NCBI GenBank assembly: GCA_021798835.1
Contig: JAJZBQ010000008.1
Span: 1-64,000, forward strand
DNA length: 64,000 bases
From: Pseudomonadota bacterium
GTDB lineage: Bacteria > Pseudomonadota > Gammaproteobacteria > Burkholderiales > Ferrovaceae
Reading direction: 5' to 3'
A program made the position numbers and the translations under genes. The notes below the pieces were generated by a model that searched no databases, was not told where the DNA came from, and saw nothing but the letters and a program-made list of their open reading frames with translations. Numbering within the stretch: the first letter of the stretch is position 1; each line of letters starts with the position of its first letter. Shown piece by piece: positions 8,990 to 17,279 of the stretch.

Positions 8990-10237
8990 TTAGCGGTAGA
9001 CGGGGTGACGTTGACAGAGAGCCGCGACATCGGCCGTGACGCGTTCTATCACGGCTTCATCTTGAGGGGCTTCGAGCAGATCACTGATGAGATGGGCAAC
9101 CTTACGTGCTTCGTTATGTCCAAACCCTCGCGTGGTCAGTGCAGGTGAGCCAATTCGAATGCCTGAGGTAACGAAAGGTTTTTCCGGGTCGTTGGGAATG
9201 GCGTTTTTGTTGACGGTGATATTGGCGCGGCCAAGCAGGGCTTCGGCAGCTTTGCCAGTGATCTGGCGGGCCCGCAGGTCCATCAGGAACAGATGGCTCT
9301 GGGTGCCTCCGGAAACGATACGCAGCCCGCGTTCGATAAAAGTCTCAGCCATGGCTTGGGCATTGGTTTTGACTCGCTTTTGGTAGGACTTGAAGTCGGG
9401 GCGCAGCGCTTCGCTAAAGGCGGTGGCCTTGGCCGCAATGACGTGCATCAGGGGTCCCCCCTGGATGCCGGGGAAGATCATGGAATTCAAGGGTTTTTCG
9501 AATTCGGTGGAGGACAGGATGATGCCACCCCGAGGTCCACGCAAGGTTTTGTGGGTGGTCGAGGTGACGAAATGGGCGATTCCGACGGGACTGGGGTATT
9601 CACCTGCCGCGATAAGGCCGGCATAATGGGCCATATCGACCATCAGGTAAGCCCCCACCCCATCAGCGATGGCCCGGAAGCGAGCCCAGTCGATGACCAT
9701 CGAGTAAGCAGATGCCCCAGCCACGATCATCTTTGGTTTATGTTCCTGCGCCAGTCGCTCGACCTCGTCATAGTCGATCAGTTCGGTATCGGGGTGTAGT
9801 CCGTAACTGACCGACTTGTATATCTTTCCGCTGAAATTGACCGTCGCACCATGTGTCAGATGTCCGCCGTGGGCCAGTGACATACCCAGAATGGTGTCGC
9901 CAGGCTGTAGCATGGCCATGTAGACGGCGGCATTGGCCTGTGAGCCAGAATGCGGCTGTACATTAGCGTATTCTGCGCCGAAGAGTTGCTTGACCCGGTC
10001 GATTGCCAACTGTTCGGCGATATCGACAAATTCACAGCCGCCGTAGTAGCGTTTTCCAGGATATCCCTCGGCATACTTGTTGGTCAGGACGGACCCTTGA
10101 GCTTGCAAGACAGCAGGGCTGGTATAGTTCTCGGAGGCGATCAACTCGATGTGATCCTCCTGGCGGCGATATTCCTTCTGAATGGCACCCCATAATTCTG
10201 GGTCGGTTTCGGCAAGCAGCTTTCTGGAATCAAACAC
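8990..10237 (-). CDS. glyA: Serine hydroxymethyltransferase
   Basis: A 415-residue PLP enzyme that adds the C1 unit of methylene-tetrahydrofolate to glycine to form serine. The Schiff-base lysine is Lys230 in [25 protein letters not shown] (about 57-67) and [12 protein letters not shown] (95-106) are typical. The start is GTG at 10237, supported by GGGAG seven bases upstream; the nearby ATG runs into a stop after four codons. It is first in the minus-strand serine-cycle block and has its own good promoter. A second, housekeeping glyA may exist elsewhere; this copy's place suggests a C1 role. Confidence 0.95.
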   Translation of the reverse strand: MFDSRKLLAETDPELWGAIQKEYRRQEDHIELIASENYTSPAVLQAQGSVLTNKYAEGYPGKRYYGGCEFVDIAEQLAIDRVKQLFGAEYANVQPHSGSQANAAVYMAMLQPGDTILGMSLAHGGHLTHGATVNFSGKIYKSVSYGLHPDTELIDYDEVERLAQEHKPKMIVAGASAYSMVIDWARFRAIADGVGAYLMVDMAHYAGLIAAGEYPSPVGIAHFVTSTTHKTLRGPRGGIILSSTEFEKPLNSMIFPGIQGGPLMHVIAAKATAFSEALRPDFKSYQKRVKTNAQAMAETFIERGLRIVSGGTQSHLFLMDLRARQITGKAAEALLGRANITVNKNAIPNDPEKPFVTSGIRIGSPALTTRGFGHNEARKVAHLISDLLEAPQDEAVIERVTADVAALCQRHPVYR

Positions 10238-10252
10238 GGTACATCTCCCTGC

Positions 10253-10268
10253 GTTTATTGGTTTATTG
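10253..10268. repeat. Tandem 8-base repeat in the glyA leader
   Basis: GTTTATTG occurs twice in direct succession (10253-10260 and 10261-10268). It lies between the predicted glyA transcription start (about 10276) and the glyA GTG, so it is in the glyA leader and upstream of gckA. It may be an operator half-site pair or an mRNA element; no regulator is encoded nearby. Confidence 0.4.
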
Positions 10269-10282
10269 TGATTGGACTGGCT

Positions 10283-10311
10283 ATTCTATCGGGTTTTTGG
10301 CAGACTGTGAA
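10283..10311 (-). promoter_or_regulatory. Sigma-70 promoter of the glyA-sgaA-hprA-mtkAB-mclA block
   Basis: Read on the minus strand: -35 TTCACA (10306-10311), 17-base spacer, -10 TAGAAT (10283-10288), each five of six to consensus. Transcription would start near 10276, about 38 bases before the glyA GTG. The promoter lies back to back with that of gckA. Confidence 0.65.
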
Positions 10312-10315
10312 TTTT

Positions 10316-10321
10316 TATAAT
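10316..10321 (+). promoter_or_regulatory. Perfect -10 box just before gckA
   Basis: TATAAT ends seven bases before the gckA ATG, so transcription would begin at or next to the A of ATG and the mRNA would be leaderless. No good -35 is seen at 16-18 bases (GTTTTT region); an activator could be needed. The -35 region falls inside the glyA promoter, so polymerase binding on the two strands should compete. Confidence 0.5.
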
Positions 10322-10328
10322 ATCCCTT

Positions 10329-11606
10329 ATGAAAAATAATACCATCTCAGAAGCAGTGCCTCGTCGCGTGTTGCAGGATATGTTCATGGCCGCAGTAGCG
10401 GCGGCTGACTCCCGGCAGATCATTGCGGCACATCTCCCCCCATCTCCGCGTGGAAGAACGGTTGTCGTGGGTGCAGGAAAGGCCGCTGCAGCCATGGCCC
10501 AAGCGCTGGAAGCGCACTGGTCCGGCCCCTTGTCGGGGGTGGTAGTGACACGCTATGGCCATCGTGTTCCGACTCGATGTATTGAAGTGCTGGAGGCTGC
10601 TCATCCGGTCCCTGATGAGGCGAGCGCGCGCGCCGCACAGCGTATTCGTCAGGCCGTGAGTGGTTTGAGTGCCGAAGATTTGGTGATTTGCCTGATTTCC
10701 GGTGGTGGGTCGGCATTGATGGTTGCGCCAGTTCCGGGACTGACTCTGGCGGACAAGCAGGCCATGAATCGTGCACTGCTGAAAAGTGGTGCCACGATTC
10801 AGGAGATGAACACCGTACGCAAGCACTTGTCGACCCTCAAGGGGGGGCAATTGACGGCTCTCTGTCGTCCGGCAGCGGTGGTGTCCCTGCTGATTTCAGA
10901 TGTTCCAGGGGATGATCCGGCAGTGATTGCGTCCGGACCGACGGTTCCAGATCCTACGACATGTGCCGATGCCTGCGCCATTGTGGAAAAATACGGATTG
11001 CATGGTCATGAGGCAGCTTATGCCTATCTCAAACAGGGGCATGAAACTCCCAAGCCCGATGATGCGATTTTCTCACGTTCGACGTTGCGTATGGTTGCCA
11101 CTCCGCAAATGTCTCTGGAAGCTGCCGCTGCGGTAGCCCGGCAGCATGGTATTACGCCCTTGATTTTAGGGGATAGCCTGGAGGGAGAAGCGCGTGAAGT
11201 GGCTTTGCTCATGGCGGGTATGGCACGTCAGGTATTGCGGCATGGGCAGCCGGTTCAGCGTCCCTGTGTCCTGCTATCCGGTGGAGAGACGACGGTCACG
11301 GTGCGGGGCACAGGACGGGGAGGGCGAAACGCCGAGTTTCTGCTGGCGTTGGCACATGCGTTGCGAGGTGAGCCGGGGGTGTTTGCGCTGGCGGGAGATA
11401 CCGATGGAGTGGATGGCACAGAGGATAATGCGGGCGCTTGGGTGACACCGGATACATGGTTGCGTGCGCAGCAACTGGGGTTGAAAACAGCAGATTTTTT
11501 GGCTAATAACGATGGGTACGGATTTTTTTCAGCATTGGGAGATTTGCTGATCACTGGGCCAACCTTGACCAATGTCAATGATTTTCGCGCCATTTACATA
11601 CCTTGA
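10329..11606 (+). CDS. gckA: Glycerate 2-kinase (MOFRL/GckA family)
   Basis: A 425-residue GckA-type kinase, family length 410-450. It phosphorylates D-glycerate to 2-phosphoglycerate, the exit from the serine cycle toward PEP. The N-terminal domain has VVGAGKAAAAMAQALEAHW; CLISGGGSALM (about 118-128) and STLKGGQL are nucleotide/substrate loops; the C-terminal MOFRL domain is marked by LSGGETTVTVRG, GRGGRNAEFLLALA and AGDTDGVDGTEDNAGA. No Shine-Dalgarno precedes the ATG at 10329. It is divergent from glyA and followed by ftfL after 82 bases to the chosen start. Confidence 0.93.
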   Translation: MKNNTISEAVPRRVLQDMFMAAVAAADSRQIIAAHLPPSPRGRTVVVGAGKAAAAMAQALEAHWSGPLSGVVVTRYGHRVPTRCIEVLEAAHPVPDEASARAAQRIRQAVSGLSAEDLVICLISGGGSALMVAPVPGLTLADKQAMNRALLKSGATIQEMNTVRKHLSTLKGGQLTALCRPAAVVSLLISDVPGDDPAVIASGPTVPDPTTCADACAIVEKYGLHGHEAAYAYLKQGHETPKPDDAIFSRSTLRMVATPQMSLEAAAAVARQHGITPLILGDSLEGEAREVALLMAGMARQVLRHGQPVQRPCVLLSGGETTVTVRGTGRGGRNAEFLLALAHALRGEPGVFALAGDTDGVDGTEDNAGAWVTPDTWLRAQQLGLKTADFLANNDGYGFFSALGDLLITGPTLTNVNDFRAIYIP

Positions 11607-11688
11607 GGCCAGTGTTGTGATACCAAGGCATTGAGCAGTCATGAGAACGATGGGGGATAATCAGAACTTTTTCATTCGAGGGAGAGGA

Positions 11689-13374
11689 ATGGTGATCCAG
11701 CCAGATATTGTCATCGCCCAGCAGGCCAAGTTGCGACGCATCATGACGTTGGGTCAGGAGCGCCTGGGTTTGACAGAAGACGAACTGGTTCCTTACGGTC
11801 ATTACAAGGCCAAGATAGCGTTGTCTGCCTTGGCGCAGCGGCAATCACGACCTGATGGGCATTTGATTCTGGTGACGGCCATTAGTCCTACTCCTGCGGG
11901 AGAGGGGAAAACCACGACAACGGTGGGTTTGGGTGATGCCCTTAATCGCATTGGAAAAAATGCATTGATCTGTCTTAGAGAGCCCTCTCTTGGTCCTGTA
12001 TTTGGGGTCAAGGGGGGGGCGGCAGGGGGGGGTTATGCGCAAATCATCCCCATGGAAGACATCAATTTGCATTTCACGGGCGATTTTCATGCGGTGGCGG
12101 CTGCTCATAATCTCCTGGCCGCACTCATCGATAACCATGTTCATCAGGGCAATGCGTTGCGTCTGGATGCGCGGCAGATCGTTTGGAAGCGCGTAGTGGA
12201 CATGAATGATCGGGCATTGAGACGCGTCATTGTTGGATTGGGTGGGGTGCCCAACGGGTTTTCTCGGGAGGATGGCTTTGATATTGTGGTGGCTTCCGAG
12301 GTTATGGCGATTCTATGTCTGGCCAGTTCCCTGAAAGACTTGAAAGAACGTCTGGGCCGTATCATGGTTGGATACACCACGGAAGGTCAGCCGGTATTTG
12401 CCAGTGACCTCAAGGCTCAAGGGGCGATGGCCACTTTGTTGAAGGAAGCCATTCAGCCCAACTTGGTGCAAACATTGGAAAACAATCCGGCATTGATTCA
12501 TGGGGGGCCATTTGCAAATATTGCCCATGGTTGCAATTCTGTCATTGCTACCCGAGCCGCCTTGAAATTGGGGGATTATGTGGTGACCGAAGCCGGTTTT
12601 GGAGCAGATCTTGGGGCAGAGAAGTTTATCGATATCAAATGTCGTCTGGCGGGATTGCACCCTTCGGCGGCAGTATTGGTGGCTACCATCCGAGCGCTCA
12701 GGTACCACGGTGGTGTAGACAAAAATCGGCTTGACCAGCCTGACCTGCCTGCTCTTCAGAGGGGTTGGGTAAATCTTGAACGTCATCTGGAGAATATTCA
12801 ACAACATTATGGTCTGCCCTGTGTTGTGGCACTCAATCATTTCGGCCACGATACGGAGGAAGAGGTTGAATGGTTGCGCGAGCAGGTAGAACGATGCGGG
12901 GCACCATTTGTGGTAGCGCGCCATTGGGCGGAGGGCAGTGCAGGGGCAGAAGCACTGGCTCATGCCGTGGTTGCTGAAATTGAGCATCATGGCAAGCCGA
13001 TGTCCCCGTCATTTGTCTATGAGGCGACTGCCCCTCTGACGGACAAGATCACGATCATTGCACAAAAAATTTATCGTGCTGGAGCGGTGACCTTTGCCCC
13101 TCATGTGATTCGGAAATTGGAGAATTGGCAGCAGGACTATGGAGATTTTCCGGTCTGCATGGCTAAGACGCAATCCTCATTCAGTACCGATCCGCAATTG
13201 CGGGGGGCCCCCGAAGGGCATTCCCTGCATGTGCGAGAGGTGCGTTTGGCGCGCGGGGCAGGCTTTGTGGTAGCGTTGTGTGGTGACATGATGACAATGC
13301 CGGGTTTGCCCAAGGTTCCGGCAGCAGAAGCTGTTGATATCGATGCCACAGGGCGCGTCAGCGGGTTATTCTGA
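11689..13374 (+). CDS. ftfL: Formate-tetrahydrofolate ligase
   Basis: A 561-residue enzyme (also called fhs) that couples ATP hydrolysis to formation of 10-formyl-tetrahydrofolate, the entry of formate into folate-bound C1 metabolism. The P-loop is [11 protein letters not shown] (residues 68-78); [17 protein letters not shown] and [15 protein letters not shown] follow. The ATG at 11689 is preferred over an upstream in-frame ATG at 11641 because GGGAGAGG precedes it and the length then fits the family. Two runs of eight G (12012-12019, 12025-12032) encode the glycine-rich loop. The stop overlaps the folC ATG by one base. Confidence 0.95.
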   Translation: MVIQPDIVIAQQAKLRRIMTLGQERLGLTEDELVPYGHYKAKIALSALAQRQSRPDGHLILVTAISPTPAGEGKTTTTVGLGDALNRIGKNALICLREPSLGPVFGVKGGAAGGGYAQIIPMEDINLHFTGDFHAVAAAHNLLAALIDNHVHQGNALRLDARQIVWKRVVDMNDRALRRVIVGLGGVPNGFSREDGFDIVVASEVMAILCLASSLKDLKERLGRIMVGYTTEGQPVFASDLKAQGAMATLLKEAIQPNLVQTLENNPALIHGGPFANIAHGCNSVIATRAALKLGDYVVTEAGFGADLGAEKFIDIKCRLAGLHPSAAVLVATIRALRYHGGVDKNRLDQPDLPALQRGWVNLERHLENIQQHYGLPCVVALNHFGHDTEEEVEWLREQVERCGAPFVVARHWAEGSAGAEALAHAVVAEIEHHGKPMSPSFVYEATAPLTDKITIIAQKIYRAGAVTFAPHVIRKLENWQQDYGDFPVCMAKTQSSFSTDPQLRGAPEGHSLHVREVRLARGAGFVVALCGDMMTMPGLPKVPAAEAVDIDATGRVSGLF

Positions 13375-14705
13375 TGGACGGGGACAATGTGTGTGAGCCG
13401 CGTTCTTTGGCACAGTGGTTGACGTATATCGACGGATTGCATGCACGTACCATGGACCTTGGTCTGGAGCGGGTGCGCCAAGTGCGCGATCAATTGGCTC
13501 TGGTTCCTTCTTTTCCGATATTGATGGTGGCAGGAACCAATGGCAAGGGATCCACCTGTGCCTTTCTGACGGCCATACTGGTTGCTGCGGGCTATCGTGT
13601 AGGGACGTACACGTCCCCACATCTGGTGCGTTACCAGGAACGAGTGATGGTGAATGGGCGAGCCGTGGAAGAATCTGCGTTATGCCTCGCCTTTGATCGT
13701 GTGGAGCAGGGACGTTGTGGGGTCGGCTTGACCCCCTTCGAGTACGGGACATTGGCAGCGGTTAATTTGTTTTGCATTGAACGTGTGGAGGTGGCGGTTC
13801 TCGAAGTGGGATTGGGAGGACGTCTGGATGCGGTCAATTTATTTGAGCCGGTGCTGACGCTGGTCACGGGGATTGCTCTGGATCACCAGGCCTGGTTGGG
13901 CTCTAGCCGGGAAGCGATCGGAGCAGAGAAAGCAGGGATTTTTCGTGCAGGGGTGCCGGCTTTGTGTGGCGATCCAGATCCCCCTCTGAGTTTGCGTGAG
14001 CGTGCCTGTACCGTACAGGCTCCTTTATGGTGTTGGGAACACGAATTCTCTGTAACAAAGCATGAGGATGCTCGTTGGGATCTGATGTTACCCGACCGGG
14101 TCATCCCTCTTTTGCCTATGCCACCTTTGAAAGGGGACTTTCAGTACCGTAATGCTGCCTTAGCCTTGGCGGGATTGTCCCGTCTAGGGTCGATACTACC
14201 CGTGTCTTTGGAATCTATGCGCACTGGATTGTCTCGTGCGTGTTTGCCCGGGCGATTTCAGACATGGTCGGATCGTCCGCTATTGATTTTGGATGTTGCT
14301 CATAATCCAGAGTCGGCTCAGGCTTTGGCACTCAATTTGGAGCAGACCCACTGTACGGGAATAACCCATTTGGTCCTGGGCATGTTGAAGGACAAGGATA
14401 TCGGTGCAGTGATCCAGGCATTGGTCTCCACAGTAGGACATTGGCACTTCGCTGACCTGGATGGAGAGCGGGGGGCCTGCCGGGAACAGATTGAGCCCTG
14501 TATGAGTGGCATTGATGGCGCGCGCGATTGGTACGAAGGTCCCGAGGCTGCTGTACGGACTGCACGTGCACAGATGCAGGAAGGAGATCGGTTGGTGGTA
14601 TGTGGTTCTTTTATCACAGTGGGGCGCGTGTTGAAAATGCTGGAAGAGGAAGCGCAACGTGGTGTCGTTCAGCAGGATAGGGTGGACTCCATTTCATCCA
14701 GATAG
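13374..14705 (+). CDS. folC: Dihydrofolate / folylpolyglutamate synthase
   Basis: A 443-residue Mur-ligase-like FolC. The N-terminal ATPase domain has the P-loop VAGTNGKGSTCAFLT (about 55-69), the YTSPHLVRYQERV omega region, and AVLEVGLGGRLDAVN; the C-terminal domain has LLILDVAHNPESAQAL and LGMLKDKD. It joins glutamate to dihydropteroate or adds glutamates to folates, and polyglutamylation keeps C1 folates in the cell. It overlaps ftfL by one base (TGATG), so the two are co-expressed. In many betaproteobacteria folC sits with accD; placement after ftfL suggests tuning to C1 flux. Confidence 0.92.
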   Translation: MDGDNVCEPRSLAQWLTYIDGLHARTMDLGLERVRQVRDQLALVPSFPILMVAGTNGKGSTCAFLTAILVAAGYRVGTYTSPHLVRYQERVMVNGRAVEESALCLAFDRVEQGRCGVGLTPFEYGTLAAVNLFCIERVEVAVLEVGLGGRLDAVNLFEPVLTLVTGIALDHQAWLGSSREAIGAEKAGIFRAGVPALCGDPDPPLSLRERACTVQAPLWCWEHEFSVTKHEDARWDLMLPDRVIPLLPMPPLKGDFQYRNAALALAGLSRLGSILPVSLESMRTGLSRACLPGRFQTWSDRPLLILDVAHNPESAQALALNLEQTHCTGITHLVLGMLKDKDIGAVIQALVSTVGHWHFADLDGERGACREQIEPCMSGIDGARDWYEGPEAAVRTARAQMQEGDRLVVCGSFITVGRVLKMLEEEAQRGVVQQDRVDSISSR

Positions 14706-14766
14706 CAGTTAGACTGGCAAGGAGGGTATCCTGGTATGTCTGTGGGCAGGGAGAGAGGAGAGTGTG

Positions 14767-15153
14767 ATGGATAAAATCAGTGTGGTGATGGTGTCGGGTT
14801 CTTTGGAACGGCTTCAGGCAGCGGCCATGGTGGCTTCCGTGGCAGCGGTAAGTGGGCATGAAGTGTTGGTGTTTTTATCCATGAATGCCTTGCCGTGGTT
14901 TGTCAAAGGAACGGTTGAGCAACCTCCGGTGGAGGGAATGGTGGGGAGTTTGATGCAGCAAAAAAATGTTCCGGGGTTCAAAATGTTGTTTGAGCAGGCG
15001 GTAGATTTGGGAAACGCCAGGATTTATCCCTGTTCCATGGCGATGGATGTGTTGGATTTGGAACCTCCACAACTGGAAGGGTTTTTGGGGGAGCCAACGG
15101 GACTGACCAAATTTTTGTCGGAGATTCAGGGGTCTCAGATTTTTACTTTCTAA
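14767..15153 (+). CDS. DsrE/DsrE2-like sulfur-transfer protein
   Basis: A 128-residue DsrE/DsrF/TusD-fold protein: MDKISVVMVSGSLERLQAAA, then a hydrophobic beta-alpha core and a single conserved cysteine, Cys89, in ARIYPCSMAMDVL. That cysteine position is characteristic of DsrE2-type persulfide carriers that work with TusA. The ATG at 14767 follows GGGAGAGAGGAGAG; the GTG codon one triplet before it is ignored. The gene lies 61 bases after folC and 54 bases before the TusA-like gene. Partner and substrate are inferred from context. Confidence 0.8.
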   Translation: MDKISVVMVSGSLERLQAAAMVASVAAVSGHEVLVFLSMNALPWFVKGTVEQPPVEGMVGSLMQQKNVPGFKMLFEQAVDLGNARIYPCSMAMDVLDLEPPQLEGFLGEPTGLTKFLSEIQGSQIFTF

Positions 15154-15207
15154 GGGTTGACATACGGCAACGATGCGGTGGGGGATACGTTCAGGGAGGA
15201 GGTGGGC

Positions 15208-15438
15208 ATGACACAAAGAAAGATTGTGGACGGGCGTGGAAGTTTTTGTCCAGGACCCTTGATGGAGTTGATTGTGGCTCTCAAGGAGGTGCAGGTCGGG
15301 GACGAGCTGGAGGTGTTGTCCACGGATAAAGGCTCAGCCAATGATATACCGGAATGGGTACGCAAGGTGGGGCATGCTTATTTGTCTACCACTGAGCAGG
15401 AGGGTACTTGGCATATCGTGGTTCGCAAAGAAAAGTGA
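15208..15438 (+). CDS. TusA-family sulfur carrier protein
   Basis: A 76-residue TusA/SirA/YeeD-family protein with the family Cys-Pro motif at the N-terminus: Cys14 in RGSFCPGPLMEL. TusA proteins carry sulfane sulfur as a persulfide on this cysteine and pass it to DsrE-type proteins, Hdr-like complexes or tRNA thiolation. The ATG at 15208 has GGGAGGAGG six bases upstream; the longer frame to 15157 is not needed. The DsrE neighbour and the following SQR-like flavoprotein point to a dissimilatory or detoxifying sulfur role more than tRNA modification. Confidence 0.86.
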   Translation: MTQRKIVDGRGSFCPGPLMELIVALKEVQVGDELEVLSTDKGSANDIPEWVRKVGHAYLSTTEQEGTWHIVVRKEK

Positions 15439-15505
15439 GTCTGCCGGGCCAAGGCGGATTCGATGAGATTTCTGTAAAGACATTATTGGGTCATCAGGAG
15501 GATTC

Positions 15506-16639
15506 ATGAGAATTTTGATTGTGGGTGGTGGTACGGCAGGGACCATTTTGGCCAATAATCTGGCGCGTCGCTTGGCACACGAACTCAAGGAAGGAAAGGT
15601 TCACATTACCCTGCTGTCAGCGTCGGACAAGCACATGTATCAACCCGGGTTGCTATATCTGGCTGTAGGGCGCATGACACCCGATGAATTGTATCGTGAT
15701 CAGGCCAGTTTGCTGGAGCCTGGCATTCATTTTCATGTGGATCCGGTGGAACATTTTAAACTGGATGAAAAACAGGTAACCACCAAGAGTGGTCGGATGG
15801 TTGGTTACGATATCCTGGTGATTGCCACGGGATCAAGGATGTATCCTGAAGGGATTCCCGGTCTTGCCGAGCATGCGGAGACCTTTTATACCGAAGCCAG
15901 TGCATTGAAGATGTTCAAGCGATTGCAATCGTTTGAGGGTGGCAAAGTGGTGATTGCCGTGGGTGTACCGCACAAGTGTCCCATGGCACCTTTGGAAATC
16001 ACTTTCATGCTGCACGATTATTTCAAGGACCGTGGTCTGCTCGATAAGGTGAGCATCCATTACACTTATCCCATCAATCGGGTTCATAGTCTGGAGAATG
16101 TGGCCAAATGGGCTGTGCCAGAAATGGAACGATTGGGGATCACCTATGAGACATTCTTCAATATGAAGGAAGTGGATGGGGACAAGAAGGTGGTGCGTAG
16201 CGAGGAAGGCTCGGAAGTTCCCTATGATCTGTTGATTACCATCCCTGCGCATCGCGGCATGGAGGTGCTGGAGAAAAATGGCTTGGGTCAGAATGGTTGG
16301 TTGCCGACCCATCGTACCCGCCTCAACCTGGAAGGATATGACCACGTCTATGTCATTGGGGACACCACCAATATCCCCATCAGCAAAGCGGGGTCAACGG
16401 CCCATTTTGAAGCGGATACCTTGGGAGAAAATATTGCGGCGATCGTCAGGATGGGGGCACCGGTACGTGAGTACGATGGCAAGGTGTTCTGTTTCATTGA
16501 AGCCGGAAAAGACCGGGCAACGTATGCCATGTTCAATTACCAGACTCCACCAGACCCCAAATCTCCGACCAGGGCAGTGCACTGGTTCAAGGTTGCCTAC
16601 AATAAGTTGTACTGGGTCTCGGCTCGTGGATTGCTTTAA
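15506..16639 (+). CDS. FAD-dependent oxidoreductase, sulfide:quinone oxidoreductase-like
   Basis: A 377-residue flavoprotein of the SQR/flavocytochrome c sulfide dehydrogenase group. The N-terminal FAD motif is ILIVGGGTAGTILANNLARR (3-22); a second ADP-binding region lies in GGKVVIAVGVPHKCPM (146-160); YVIGDTTNIPISKAGSTAHF is the C-terminal FAD motif. Cys158 fits one redox cysteine, but I see no second partner near the C-terminus as in canonical SQR. No transmembrane helix; SQRs bind the membrane surface. It follows TusA by 67 bases and precedes DUF1641. Sulfide or a protein persulfide may be the electron donor; substrate not settled. Confidence 0.75.
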   Translation: MRILIVGGGTAGTILANNLARRLAHELKEGKVHITLLSASDKHMYQPGLLYLAVGRMTPDELYRDQASLLEPGIHFHVDPVEHFKLDEKQVTTKSGRMVGYDILVIATGSRMYPEGIPGLAEHAETFYTEASALKMFKRLQSFEGGKVVIAVGVPHKCPMAPLEITFMLHDYFKDRGLLDKVSIHYTYPINRVHSLENVAKWAVPEMERLGITYETFFNMKEVDGDKKVVRSEEGSEVPYDLLITIPAHRGMEVLEKNGLGQNGWLPTHRTRLNLEGYDHVYVIGDTTNIPISKAGSTAHFEADTLGENIAAIVRMGAPVREYDGKVFCFIEAGKDRATYAMFNYQTPPDPKSPTRAVHWFKVAYNKLYWVSARGLL

Positions 16640-16651
16640 AGGAGTATGCAT

Positions 16652-17263
16652 ATGACTATGGATACCATGCAGGGGAGAGAAGAGCATGGCTCAGAAGCAG
16701 AACATTGGGTGGCGGCGGCGCGCGATGCCTTGTCGGATGACATGATTGGTCGTCTGGCGGGGTTTTGTAGTGATGGCCTGGAAATTGTAGACCAGCTCAA
16801 TCGTTCGGGGATTTCCCGGACACTGCCGCTACTGGTCGAGATGGTTGATAACGGAGATCTGGATCGCCTGTCACAACTGGCGCGGGTTTATCAGGCTGCC
16901 CAGGATGCATTGACTGATGAGATGGTGGGCCGTTTGGCGGAGACTCTCAGCGAAAGCCTATCCTTGCTGGATCGGTTCAATCGAGGGGGGGGAGCTCGTT
17001 TGATTGAGTGGTTGGGCCAGTTGGAATCGTCGGGAACACTGGAGAAAATTTCTACTACCCTACCGCGCCTGCTGGATAAACTGGAAATGTTGACGAATAT
17101 GTTGACATGCCTAGAAACCGCAAGCAGGCAGTCACATGAGGGGGCGGCCAGCGGAGGGTTCGGGAATTTATGGCAGTTGATGACTCGCCGTGAGACACAA
17201 CAATCTTTGCAATTTCTGGTGACGTTGAGTCAACAGATGCAGGCGCAATGTGCCAAAGAATAA
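16652..17263 (+). CDS. DUF1641 family protein with internal duplication
   Basis: A 203-residue helical protein of DUF1641, a family often found beside SQR-like or other flavin oxidoreductases; its biochemical role is not known to me. Two related 60-residue units are visible: DALSDDMIGRLAGFCSDGLE in the first and DALTDEMVGRLAETLSESLS in the second, each followed by (I/L)(V/L)D(Q/R)(L/F)NR and a run of amphipathic helix. The ATG at 16652 is preferred over ATG 16646 because AAAGGAG would be only one base from the latter. It starts 12 bases after the SQR-like gene. Confidence 0.8.
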   Translation: MTMDTMQGREEHGSEAEHWVAAARDALSDDMIGRLAGFCSDGLEIVDQLNRSGISRTLPLLVEMVDNGDLDRLSQLARVYQAAQDALTDEMVGRLAETLSESLSLLDRFNRGGGARLIEWLGQLESSGTLEKISTTLPRLLDKLEMLTNMLTCLETASRQSHEGAASGGFGNLWQLMTRRETQQSLQFLVTLSQQMQAQCAKE

Positions 17264-17279
17264 TTTGGATGCGAGAAGA

